A stretch of DNA of 64,000 nucleotides from positions 620,001 to 684,000 of the forward strand of contig JAFEMH010000169.1 in assembly GCA_022495995.1 (NCBI GenBank), read 5' to 3'. Shown here piece by piece: positions 54,624 to 64,000 of the stretch. Both the position numbers and the translations under genes were made by a program. The notes below the pieces were generated by a model, which made no database searches, was not told the DNA's origin, and saw only the letters and a list, made by a program, of their open reading frames with translations. The first letter of the stretch is position 1. Every line of letters begins with the position of its first letter. Origin of the DNA: Adenophora triphylla var. japonica. Its lineage: Eukaryota; Streptophyta; Magnoliopsida; Asterales; Campanulaceae.

Positions 54624-57587
54624 ACTTTGTTGACAAATTTAGCCAAGACAATAGTGCTATTGCATGTCATGGCTAGGAGAAAAGCAAAGCTTTATTAACG
54701 TGGTACCTTTGTCTTGCACAAATTTAACTGGAAAACTACACCCCGCGTGCCTCTCTTTCAAATCATTCTGTCCACCATTAATCCTCTCTCAATAAGTCCT
54801 TCACCCAATTCCTCTCCCTTGGAAGCATTCCCCGTACAATTTTATGTCATCATTTTATTCTTGTTTGTACTTACTAAGCTTATCTTGATGACCTTATCCA
54901 CATTGTGTCATATCCGCAATATATTGGGCACAGCACTAAAGACATCATCTTTGAGTCTTTGACCTACTGTTACTACCACCAATAATTGGAAACGTACAAG
55001 CATAAAGCACCGTTGGGTACCTCTAATATTGAAACCATTAGAATAACTTGTATTCTGTAGATGTAAATGAATTCCCTTTAGCAAATTCTTGAACAAACCT
55101 TACGTTTAATGAGTTACTTCATCTGTCCCAAGTTAGATTGTAGCTTTATTTGCTTGTACTTGCATGAAATTACACTAGAATGGTTTCCTTTTTTTTTTCT
55201 TTCTTTCTTTTTTTTTTTTGAGTACAACATTCTTTCTTTTCTTGTAGAATCAAGGGAGGGAGAAAGAGGATGTGGGGTTATATAGGATTAGCAAGGAATT
55301 GGGTGGTTTACATAGTAAAATGGCAATTTTTTTTGAATTAGTGGCTCTTATCTAGCTAGTCCCACAAAATCAAATTAGTGGCTCTTATATTGTGAGTCCA
55401 AAATTCTGCACAGTTCTGCAAAATGACCAAATCATGCTGTTTACTATGTGAAACATGTAATGGAACAACATACCATAACTACTTTCCAATTGCATTCTGC
55501 TTTATCTCGATAATCTCTTTATAAATTTGGTGCAGGAAAGCAGCTCCATTATTTGCCAAAACAAAGGATACAATTGTTTCATCTTATTTAGTCTTAGAAA
55601 ACCTTTGTTTATATTTGTCAACTCAATTCCAAGTGACGTAATTGAAATTTGAAGAGCAATTTAATAATTCATTTTGCTCTTCCAATTCCAAATTCAAGAT
55701 TCGGAATTGGATTGGCAAACATAGTATTAACCGCAAACTGATTTCACGTAGTTGGGATTAGATCAATGGAAGGAAAGCAAGAAAAACACGTGCAAACTCA
55801 ACAGGTATGTAAAAAACACATTCAAGATTTGATAATGTTACATTACTTTGAATCTAGGGTTTACCGTTTTGCTGATCAAATTTTGGAAAACCCACATGGA
55901 AAACACCATGAAATTAAAGAAGACAAATGGGTAAGTGCTTTCTCTTTTTTGGTTCATTTTTTTTATTGTTGGGTACATTGGTAAGTGCTTTCTCAGAAAG
56001 TCACAAGTGTAGATAGATACATGTGAGCAAGTTGATGTTGTTGCAGGCACAATTATAATGGAGGCAAAGGCTGATTTGGGGTAAAATGAGGCAAGCAAAA
56101 ACGTGTGCAACTTTTAAGCATTACTCCCCAGCCTTTAACATGGAAGACATGAATTGTGTGGACACGTAATATTCCTCAATAAGCTCATATAATTGCTCAT
56201 GTCTTGGCTTTTCAGGTGACTCCACCCAAGCCAACTTCTACACAACCATCTCGATGAGTCTAGATCATTGGCCCCGCTGTAGCTTTTCAGGTAACTCCTC
56301 CACCCATACCAATTTCATTTTCTACGTAATTACCTCTATAAGCCTAGATCATTGCCCTGCTATAGCTTTTCAGGTAACTTCACCCAAACATAATTGGATA
56401 TAACCCATGCGTTGGGTGATACGGGGCCAAAAAAAAATAAAAAATTAACATTGGGTTGATGTCTGTGACGAAAAAAAAAAAATGGGTCAAGATTATTTTT
56501 GTTATAGAATAATACCTAATTATAGTGTAAACAAGGGAAAAGTTATAATATCGTGCTATTTTTTTCTAGGTAAAAAGAGGGGCAAAATGTATAACAACTT
56601 TGTCGGTCCTGACGTTTCTTTTCTAATAATATTATAACTAAAAATGTAGAGGGTGGCCTTTGTCACCGTAAAAGCCCTGGGATGGCTCCACCACTAGATG
56701 ATGTGAAGAGGCAACATTGTATAGCTTCACTATACAATGAAGTTAATTTGTTCGGGATTATAACCTATCAAATTGCATCAGGTTAACACTTAATATAAAG
56801 TTGTTTTGATGCATTTCAATCCTATCCATTGGATTGTAACATAAAATATGATCCGATGAAAATAGGAAGAAAAAAGGATTACATTACATTTGACTAAAGA
56901 GAATTGTTATTCACCACCGCATAATTACTGAATACCCCCGCAATGCAATTATTACAAAAATGTCATCAAGTAAAATGATCATATTATCCTTCAATGTTAT
57001 GCAACAATGTTGAGCACCCGCAATTAAATGTCATCAAGTAAACTAAACAAAAATCTTTACGGGGAAAGTGTTTGTTTTGGTGGGTTGAAAGAGACATCGG
57101 ATGCCGCTTGAACAAGGGTATATTATCCACGCTGTTACAAAGGCTGAGAAATTATTTTACATATAAACCGTAGCAGAACTGTAGATGACAATAATTGACT
57201 AAATCTTAGGGGGACACAGTTTATTCAGAATTGAAAATGCTATTCAGCACTCTTTAAGGCTTATATCTACCACTCTGGTCAAGAACCAAACAATTTTATT
57301 AAGTTTCCATAAAACACTTAACTTAAAATCATTGGCAAATCCAAATATAGAAGACTCATTCTCCAGCATCGGCTAATACTTTGACAAGCCCAAGCTGAGT
57401 TTGTAAGCATTCTGTATACACTCATCTCACAATGATAATTATACTATAATATAAAGTCTAATGTAGTATAGTTGTACACTAAAAGATCCAACTTTTTGAA
57501 ATAATCTAAAAGCTACAATGACATTCGTGCCAAAAAAAAAATAAAAAATATTAACGAACATAAATTATAGGCCTTTCCGCACTTGGT
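54217..57587. other. Intergenic region with simple repeats, no gene confirmed
   Basis: It contains a CT/CA microsatellite (about 54588-54623), a T-rich tract (55190-55220) next to a truncated Stowaway-like sequence (from about 55112), and a repeat at 56207-56388. Short open stretches (for example 55766-55984) have no recognisable domain. Confidence 0.45.
56207..56388. repeat. Diverged tandem repeat of 75-83 bp
   Basis: Units start GCTTTTCAGGTGACTCCACC at 56207, 56282 and 56365 (partial) and share TCTAGATCATTG near the end of each unit. Confidence 0.75.
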
Positions 57588-57674
57588 TAAAAAGAGCATT
57601 GTCGTTTCAGGTGCTTAAAAAGAGCATTATCTTCTTCTCCCACAGGTGATCAAGTGCACTAACAGCATCTTCCT
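57588..57674 (-). other. Possible terminal exon of a gene interrupted by the chromovirus
   Basis: On the minus strand, after a good acceptor (ATGTTGTAG), the sequence reads EDAVSALDHLWEKK and stops soon after. No upstream exon was found up to the retrotransposon at 57875 or beyond it to 64000. It could be a chance ORF. Confidence 0.25.
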
Positions 57675-57874
57675 ACAACATAAATAAGCAAAAACATGAA
57701 TAAATAAGCATGAAGTAGCACAAAACTTAAAAGTTAGAACACACAATTCGCGAAGTAATAGCAATGAGATATATCATCTATAGATAGCATAAGGCCTTCT
57801 TTTCTTAGACTGGAAACAAAACCAATGTACGAGCACCATCTCTTTTTTATATCCTCTAATCTCACATAAAAAAT

Positions 57875-58322
57875 TGTTATGAACTTGGGTGATTAACAAT
57901 AACGTATGCCAATTGAATATCAATTTACAGAGAGATTCCGTAAATTGAACTCAGAAATCAAAGAACAGAGAGAGTTAGATTGAGATGAGCTAAGAGAGAG
58001 AAAGAGAAGAGTGAATGGAAAGAGGAAGAACAAATTTAGGAGAGAGAAGATAGATCAGAGAGAGAGAGAAACAGAAATGGGGGAATAATATCATTATTTT
58101 TCATAATCTCCTTCACACCAAACACGCCAAACTTATAACAAACTGGTAAAACGACAAAATGGCTAAAACGACAACGTTTTCCTCCAACTAAGTAATATGT
58201 CCTTCATTAAACCAAAACGACACCGTAATGATTAAATGAAACGACATTGCTTAAGCTAACTACTTCTTAACGGTAACCTCCAACGGTTACCCCCAAATTA
58301 ATAAAAACCCTAATTCGTAACA
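57875..58322 (-). repeat. 3' LTR of the chromovirus (448 bp)
   Basis: Contains a GA-rich stretch two bases longer than in its partner. All substitutions I can see against 63239-63684 are transitions. Confidence 0.94.
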
Positions 58323-58398
58323 TCCCCCTTTCCTTCAATCAATCCTTGTCTCAAAGATTGAAATTGGGAAAATTGGCTGCAATAACAGGCCAATCTTC

Positions 58399-59841
58399 CT
58401 ATGTCGCGTCTTCTGGCAAAGCATTTTCCCACTGAATCAGAACTTGAGTGGCAGGTCGACCATTTTTCTTAATCAAACGTCGATCCAAAATGGCAAGTGG
58501 CTCCACTAAAAATTTTCCGTCATCATCTGTGGCTGGTAGGTTCACTTGAGTAGTTGGGGCTTCCCCCACCCTCCTTTTAAGCAACGATACATGAAAAACT
58601 GGGTGAATCTTCGAAGTAGGTGGTAGTTCCAGCTTGTAAGAGACTTTACCTACCCTTGCGATCACCATGAATGGCCCATAAAACTTGGGGGCTAGTTTAT
58701 AGTCCCTTCGTAAAGCCAGGGAAGTTTGTCTGTATGGCTGTAGCTTCAAATAAACCCAATCTCCCACCTGGAATTCCCTCTCAGTGCATTTCTTATCTGC
58801 ATTCTGCTTCATTCTAGCTTGGGTAGCTAGCAAATTATCCCTTAATAGCTTAATATGAGTACCTCTGTCCCTAATGAATTCCCCCACTGCATCCACCTTG
58901 GAGTATTGTTCATGATTAAAGAGAGACTGAGGGGGAGGATATCCATATAGAGCTTCAAAAGGAGACATGTTCAAAGCTGTGTGATGGTTACTGTTATACC
59001 ACCATTCAGCTAAGCCTAACCAGCTAGACCAGTCCTTTGGTTGTTGACTGCTTGCTATCCTCAAGTAGTGCTCCAAGCATCTATTGAGTCTCTCTGTCTG
59101 TCCATCTGTTTGTGGATGGTAAGCTGTGCTAAGATGGAGTGTGGTACCCACTAGTGTGAATAATTCCTTCCAAAACTGGCTAAGGAAAGTAGAGTCCCTA
59201 TCAGAAGTAATGGTAACAGGCAACCCATGCAACTTGTAAACCTGATCAAAGAAAACTTTAGCTATCCCATAAGCTGTGAATGGATGCTTCAATGGAATAA
59301 AATGACCATACTTAGTAAGTTTATCCACAACCACTAAGATGGAATTCCAACCATTTGACAGAGGCAAGCCTTCCACAAAATCCATGGCAATGTCAGCCTT
59401 GTGCAATTGACACACCTCACAAGGACCAATCCACCTCTTCACATCCTCTTTTAATCCTGGCCAATAAAAATACTGGGACACCCTTTTGCAAGTCCCCAAA
59501 ATGCCTGAATGACCCCCTAAGGGTGTGACATGTAATTCTTCAACTATTTGCTTTCTCAATTGAGAATTACACCCAATATATAACTTTCCCTCCCTCCTTA
59601 ATAGGCCCTGTTTGTAAGTGAACTTCTGAAAGTCATTGGGATTGATGACTAATCCCTTCATCACTCTTTGTACCTCCTTATCTCCTTCCATGCTAGAAAC
59701 AACTTGTGATACCCATTGAGGCTGAACCACAGATATGGCAGTGCATTGACCCTCATTGATCCCTTCATGCTGCCTAGATAAAGCATCTGCAACTTTATTA
59801 TCTACTCCCTTCTTGTAACTGATGGAATAATCAAACTCCAA
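58399..59841 (-). CDS. Chromovirus integrase and chromodomain-like segment
   Basis: Open for 480 codons. It starts in the RNase H end (SISYKKGVDNKVADALSRQH), then the zinc-binding part (HVTPLGGHSGILGTCKRV, YFYWPGL, CEVCQLHK), the catalytic core (AMDFVEGLPLS, ITSDRDSTFLSQFWKELF, YHPQTDGQTERLNRCLEHYL), the GPY/F-type region (KFYGPFMVIARVGKVSYKL) and the chromodomain-like end (PLAILDRRLIKKNGRPATQ, IQWENALPEDAT). Integrase joins the element to the genome; chromodomains steer it to certain chromatin. Between CQLHK and DIAMDF about 20-25 residues normally present are missing, and the chromodomain stops just short of its usual final helix. Activity is doubtful. Confidence 0.85.
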   Translation of the reverse strand: MEFDYSISYKKGVDNKVADALSRQHEGINEGQCTAISVVQPQWVSQVVSSMEGDKEVQRVMKGLVINPNDFQKFTYKQGLLRREGKLYIGCNSQLRKQIVEELHVTPLGGHSGILGTCKRVSQYFYWPGLKEDVKRWIGPCEVCQLHKADIAMDFVEGLPLSNGWNSILVVVDKLTKYGHFIPLKHPFTAYGIAKVFFDQVYKLHGLPVTITSDRDSTFLSQFWKELFTLVGTTLHLSTAYHPQTDGQTERLNRCLEHYLRIASSQQPKDWSSWLGLAEWWYNSNHHTALNMSPFEALYGYPPPQSLFNHEQYSKVDAVGEFIRDRGTHIKLLRDNLLATQARMKQNADKKCTEREFQVGDWVYLKLQPYRQTSLALRRDYKLAPKFYGPFMVIARVGKVSYKLELPPTSKIHPVFHVSLLKRRVGEAPTTQVNLPATDDDGKFLVEPLAILDRRLIKKNGRPATQVLIQWENALPEDAT

Positions 59842-59847
59842 TAGCTT

Positions 59848-61300
59848 TCAAACCCACCTCTGCTGCATCCCACTGATCACTTTATGTTCAATCAGATGCT
59901 TCAAACTCTCATGGTCTGTTCTGATTACAAAGGGATGACCACATAAATAATGTTTCCATTTATCTACTGCAAATACCACAGCCAAGAACTCCTTCTCATA
60001 TGTTGAAATACGTAAATGTTTAGGGCCCAAAGCTTTGCTAAGATAAGCAATAGGTCTTCCCTCTTGCATTAGAACTGCCCCAATACCTCCATATCAAGCA
60101 TCAGTTTCCACCACAAAAGGCTTGCTGAAATCAGGCATTGCTAAGACTGGTGAGGTTGTCATAGCTTGCTTGAGTTTTTCAAAAGCCAAGGTAGCATCAT
60201 TGTCCCATTTGAATCCTCCCTTCTGTAACAACCTAGTTAAAGGTTTGCTAATAATGCCATAATACCTCACAAACTTTCTGTAATAATCTGTAAGGCCCAA
60301 GAATCCTCTTAAACCTTTGACAGTGGTGGGAATTGGCCATTCCAACATACACTTGATCTTGCTTGGATCTGTAGATACCCCTCTCCTATCAATAATACTC
60401 CCTCCGTCCCACGTGAATGCAAACTTATTTTTATTTTGGTCCGTCCCACGTAAATGCAAACTTCCCAAAATGGCAAAGAATATTCACTATTCCACCCACT
60501 CATTCTCTCTCCTACTTCACTTTTACACTCACAACATTCTCTCTCCTCACTATTCCTCCCACTCATTCTCTCTCCTATTTAATTTTTCATACTCACAACA
60601 TTTAACTTTTTCTCTTTCTTACATCACTTTTCCTTAATTCCCACACCCAAAAAGTTAGTTTGCAATCACGTGGGACGGAGGGAGTATGTCCCAAAAATTC
60701 CACCTCCTTCTGTTCAAAAGCACACTTGCTCTTCTTCACAAACAGTTGGTGGGATCTCAGCTTACTCAAAGTCTGTCTGAGGTGGAAAAGGTGGGATTCC
60801 CAGGTTGGGCTATAGATTAGAATATCATCAAAAAATACCAACAAAAACTTCCTCATAAACTCAGCAAATACATCATTCATCAGTGCTTGAAAAGTGGCAG
60901 GGGCATTTGTTAACCCAAAGGGCATAACCTTGAACTCAAAGTGGCCATGGTGTGTTCTAAAGTCAGTTTTTGGAATGTCTTCCTCCTTTACTCTAATCTG
61001 ATGGTATCCAGACCTCAGATCTAACTTAGTAAAGAATTGAGACCCAAGCAATTCATCAAGCAATTCATCAATGACAGGGATGGGAATCTTATCCTTAATT
61101 GTCATCCCATTTAAATCTCTATAATCAATGCACATCCTCCAAGACCCATCCTTCTTCTTGACTAACAAAACTGGAGAAGCAAATGGGCTAACACTGTGTT
61201 GTATCACACCACTTCTCATCAATTCATCTACCAATTTCTCAATCTCAGACTTCTGAAAGTGTGGGCATCTATAGGGTTTTTTATTCACAGGTGAGCTCCC
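59848..61300 (-). pseudogene. Chromovirus reverse transcriptase and RNase H, split by a MITE
   Basis: RT reads KKDGSWRMCIDYRDLNGMTI, FTKLDLRSGYHQIRVKEEDI, MPFGLTNAPATFQALMNDVF, LVFFDDILIYSP (catalytic FFDD in place of the common YIDD/FVDD) and CAFEQKEVEFLGH. It is interrupted at 60684 by the MITE and continues from 60397 with [14 protein letters not shown] and [15 protein letters not shown]. RNase H follows (GRPIAYLSKALGPKHLRIS, HPFVIRTDHESLKHLIEHKV) with frame breaks near 60090 and 59845. Confidence 0.85.
60398..60684. mobile_element. Stowaway MITE (287 bp) inside chromovirus RT
   Basis: Perfect ends CTCCCTCCGTCCCACGTGA and TCACGTGGGACGGAGGGAG, with TA flanks (60396-60397 and 60685-60686). 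Removing it and one TA restores the expected order of RT motifs. Same length as the copy at 15542-15828. Confidence 0.95.
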
Positions 61301-61417
61301 TGATTTTAGTGGAATGCCATGATCATGGAATCTTAAGGGTGGTAGGCCCTTTGGCTCATCAAATACATCATCAAACTCATATATAAGGGACTGTATATCA
61401 GGGTGTACCTCAACCTG

Positions 61418-63193
61418 TTATGTGGTAATATAGTAGAGTTGCAAGAAGACCCTACAAGGATATCTCTGTAATTCCTTGTCCACTGAGAGAGCATTCATTG
61501 TATGTATCATTGTGGCATCAGCTACCCCTTTCAAGCACACTTCCCTTCCCATCCATTTGAAACTTAGGGTCAAATCTTGGAAATCAAAGGTGACAGGGCT
61601 AATGGATTTTAACCATTGTATGCCCAACACAGCATCACAGCCCCTAATTTCAGCAACTTCATGTCAGTATTGAAGGTTTTGTTCTGCATTTCCCACTGAA
61701 ATCCAACACATGTTCCTTGTCTCACTACTTTAGTTCCATCTGCCACAGTGACTTGAACCATTGGAGAGTCCATAATTACACACCCCAATCTCCTTGCAGC
61801 TTCAGGGTCAATAAAATTGTGGGTGCTCCCACTGTCTATGAGCACTGAAAACTTCTTCTTATCTCTCCAACCCACCAATTTCAATGTCTGTAGGTTATTG
61901 CTACCAGATAGAGCATGGAGAGATACATTAATGTCATCATGGCCCTTCTCCTCCTGTGGTGGTTCAATATCCACATCCACTGAGTCGTGCCAAACCTCCT
62001 CATCATCTTCCTCCATGTTCAACATGCAAACTTGTCTATTCTTGCACTTATGACCAAATTTGTATGGTTCATCACAATTGTAACACAACCCCTTATCTCT
62101 ATAGTTTTGCATCTCAGCCTGAGTCAAGTGTTTGATGGTAAATGTAGGTTTAGTGGAACCAACACTGCTGTGATTAGTTTTAGAGGTGGTAGAAGAAGTG
62201 TTTGGTTTCTTACTGGTAGTGTATGGGCTGGTGTTTGTTAACTTGGTACTTCAGTTTCCTGTTAGCACATTCCACAAGAGATTCTTCAACCCTAGCAATG
62301 CTTATTGCATGTGCCAAGGTGATGGGAAATTGAACATGAACTCTATACTTAATCTCATCCTTTAGCCCCTCGATGAAATTATTAATGAAATATTTCTCAA
62401 TTAATTCCGGGATCTCTATCTTCATAAGAACCCTCAGTTCCTCAAACTTCTCCATATATTCACAAACAGTACCAGATTGTTGTAAATTAGCAAACTCACC
62501 TTCGATGTTCTCATGAATTTGGGGCCCAAATCGAGAAGAGACCCTCCTTACAAACTCCTCCCAATCCAAGTGTTCCAGTTCATCCAAGTAATTCTGGTAC
62601 CAGAATTCTGCACCTCCTTCAAAATGCATTGATGCCAATTCCACTCTATCCTTATCTGGGACAGACCTGTACTTAAAAAACTTTCTACACTTCCTTGCCC
62701 ATCCTCTGCAATCCACTCCTGCGAACTTAGGGAACTCCAGCTTCAAGTACTTCTTATACGTATCAGCAACAGCAACATCCTTATCATGCTTGTTACCCTT
62801 AGCACCATCCATTAGAATTTCATCCACAAAACCCTCAAATTCAGTTCCAATAGGGTCCCTACGCCCTTGTTGAATTCCCTTATGGCCTTGCCCACTGCCA
62901 GGAGCAGGCCCCAATATTGAATTATTACCAGAATTGACATGAACTTGGGTAGATCCTTCCTTCTCTTTGTTGTTGAGACTTCTCTTTATTTCCACCATCA
63001 TGGATGTCACTAGTTCCATTGATTCCTTGAGTCCAGATACATCACTACGAACTTCCTCCATAGCTGCTTTGGTTTCCCTCTCGTTGATTGCTATTGTTTC
63101 CTCCATTCGTTGGTGATTCACGATCAGGTGCTGGATCTGCTCCCCACAAGCCTTAATACCTCCCTCCAATTACTCATTGCGTGTTTCCACCAT
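61418..63193 (-). pseudogene. Chromovirus gag and protease, broken
   Basis: The likely gag start is the ATG at 63193; seven codons later a TAA stands where a CAA codon would keep the frame open. The rest of gag (62210-63169) has the capsid-like FPKFAGVDCRGWARKCRKFF and FIEGLKDEIKYRV. The zinc knuckle CYNCDEPYKFGHKC (about 62040-62080) is in a following frame. Protease shows FSVLIDSGSTHNFID (about 61810-61860) and MLGIQWLKSISPVTFDF (61570-61630), again in separate frames. Confidence 0.8.
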
Positions 63194-63225
63194 AATTGCT
63201 GTGATAACCTTCTCGATCGAGAAGG

Positions 63226-63238
63226 CTCTGATACCACT
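63226..63238 (-). promoter_or_regulatory. Primer-binding site of the chromovirus (initiator tRNA-Met)
   Basis: GTGGTATCAGAGCC on the minus strand directly follows the 5' LTR and is complementary to the 3' end of initiator tRNA-Met. Confidence 0.88.
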
Positions 63239-63684
63239 TGTTATGAACTTGGGTGATTAACAATAATGTATGCCAATTGAATATCAATTTACAGAGAGAT
63301 TCCGTAAATTGAACTCAGAAATCAAAGAACAGAGAGAGTTAGATTGAGATGAGCTAAGAGAGAGAAAGAGAAGAGTGAATGGAAAGAGGAAGAACAGATT
63401 TAGGAGAGAGAAGGTAGATCAGAGAGAGAGAAACAGAAATGGGGGAATAATATCATTATTTTTCATAATCTCCTTCACACCAAACACGCCAAACTTATAA
63501 CAAACTGATAAAACGACAAAATGGCTAAAACGACAACGTTTTCCTCCAACTAAGTAATACGTCCTTCATTAAACCAAAACGACATCGTAATGATTAAATG
63601 AAACGACACCGCTTAAGCTAACTACTTTTTAACGGTAACCTCCGACGGTTACCCCCAAATTAATAAAAACCCTAATTCGTAACA
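63239..63684 (-). repeat. 5' LTR of the chromovirus (446 bp)
   Basis: Begins TGTTATGAACTTGGGTG and ends TTCGTAACA, followed by the target duplication AAAAT. Confidence 0.94.
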
Positions 63685-63689
63685 AAAAT

Positions 63690-64000
63690 ATATGTGAAAA
63701 TTTATGCGTAGTTGATGTAAATAAAGATAACGCAGCGAAAAAATAAAGTAACCGGGATAGACAAATAATCGAATTACCGATTACTTGACCTAATTCGAAT
63801 CCACAAATTAGGGTTTTGATAAGAACTCCGAAGAGATCTTCTGCAAGCCAAAATAAATTGACCAAGTTTACCGAGAAGGGACACAATTGCAAAGCAATCA
63901 ATTTGTTTAATTCATAAAATAGTCTATCTATTACAAAGCCTTACCATAACTATTATACTAATCAAAAGATCATTCTAGAAATAAAGAAAAACTATGAATC
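63690..64000. other. Sequence beyond the chromovirus, possibly the start of another repeat
   Basis: AT-rich, without a recognisable exon. Phrases such as GATAACGCAGCGAAAAAATA and TCATAAAATAGTCTATCTAT resemble parts of copia LTRs, but no boundaries are visible before the window ends. Confidence 0.3.

Larger units (their letters stand above)
57875..63684 (-). mobile_element. Ty3/gypsy chromovirus LTR retrotransposon, defective
   Basis: LTRs of 448 bp (57875-58322) and 446 bp (63239-63684) begin TGTTATGAAC and end TTCGTAACA; target duplication AAAAT at 57870-57874 and 63685-63689. Minus-strand order is gag, protease, RT, RNase H, integrase with a chromodomain-like end. Lesions include a nonsense codon near the gag start, frame breaks and a Stowaway MITE inside RT. 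I count about ten substitutions between the LTRs. Confidence 0.95.

Noticed and set aside
56390..56700. hAT-like element
   Set aside because: GGATGGCTCCACCACTAG resembles a decayed end, but no matching opposite terminus or 8-bp duplication could be found.

Overview
The window is nuclear DNA of a flowering plant. The genes have introns, their products are plant-specific or plant-like families (CRM-domain protein, heavy-metal isoprenylated plant protein, GH3 amido synthetase), and most of the rest is transposable elements: Ty3/gypsy and Ty1/copia LTR retrotransposons, hAT, Mutator, Tourist and Stowaway elements, and an Au-type SINE. A eudicot, perhaps an asterid, is my impression only. All exon calls were made by eye from splice signals and reading frame.

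Layout. 1-10 kb: a three-exon CRM (CRS1/YhbY) RNA-binding protein gene (1631-3443), then a decayed dephospho-CoA kinase gene (4270-6707), with three DNA-transposon MITEs nearby. 10-17 kb: a complete HIPP gene (10273-11521) followed by a run of Stowaway and hAT MITEs and simple repeats. 17.2-30.1 kb: a 12.9-kb Tat-lineage Ty3/gypsy element with 765-bp LTRs and a 5-bp target duplication. Its gag-pol is broken; a diverged minisatellite and an antisense gene lie between pol and the 3' LTR. 30.3-32.7 kb: a decayed OTU-protease-like gene (minus strand) framed by arrays of about 22-bp palindromes. 32.8-37.8 kb: a 36-codon remnant resembling the start of a GBF-interacting protein gene, then an intact five-exon FolD gene whose introns hold nested transposons and a SINE. 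37.9-42 kb: Stowaway MITEs, then a long-TIR Mutator-like element enclosing a dead mariner transposase. 42.9-45.3 kb: an intact four-exon GH3 gene (minus strand). 46.5-53.3 kb: a Ty1/copia element (minus strand) interrupted by an hAT element. 53.3-54.2 kb: a solo LTR with perfect target duplications. 57.9-63.7 kb: a Ty3 chromovirus (minus strand) with a Stowaway MITE inside its reverse transcriptase.

Four host genes look functional: CRM protein, HIPP, FolD and GH3. They act in separate processes (organelle RNA handling, metal-binding/membrane signalling, one-carbon folate metabolism, hormone conjugation), so this is an ordinary gene-poor plant region rather than a functional cluster. The most informative content is transposon biology: a Tat element with nearly identical LTRs but defective genes, an antisense passenger gene, palindrome arrays around an OTU gene, a mariner whose surviving terminus matches the local Stowaway MITEs, and several insertions that can be ordered by nesting.
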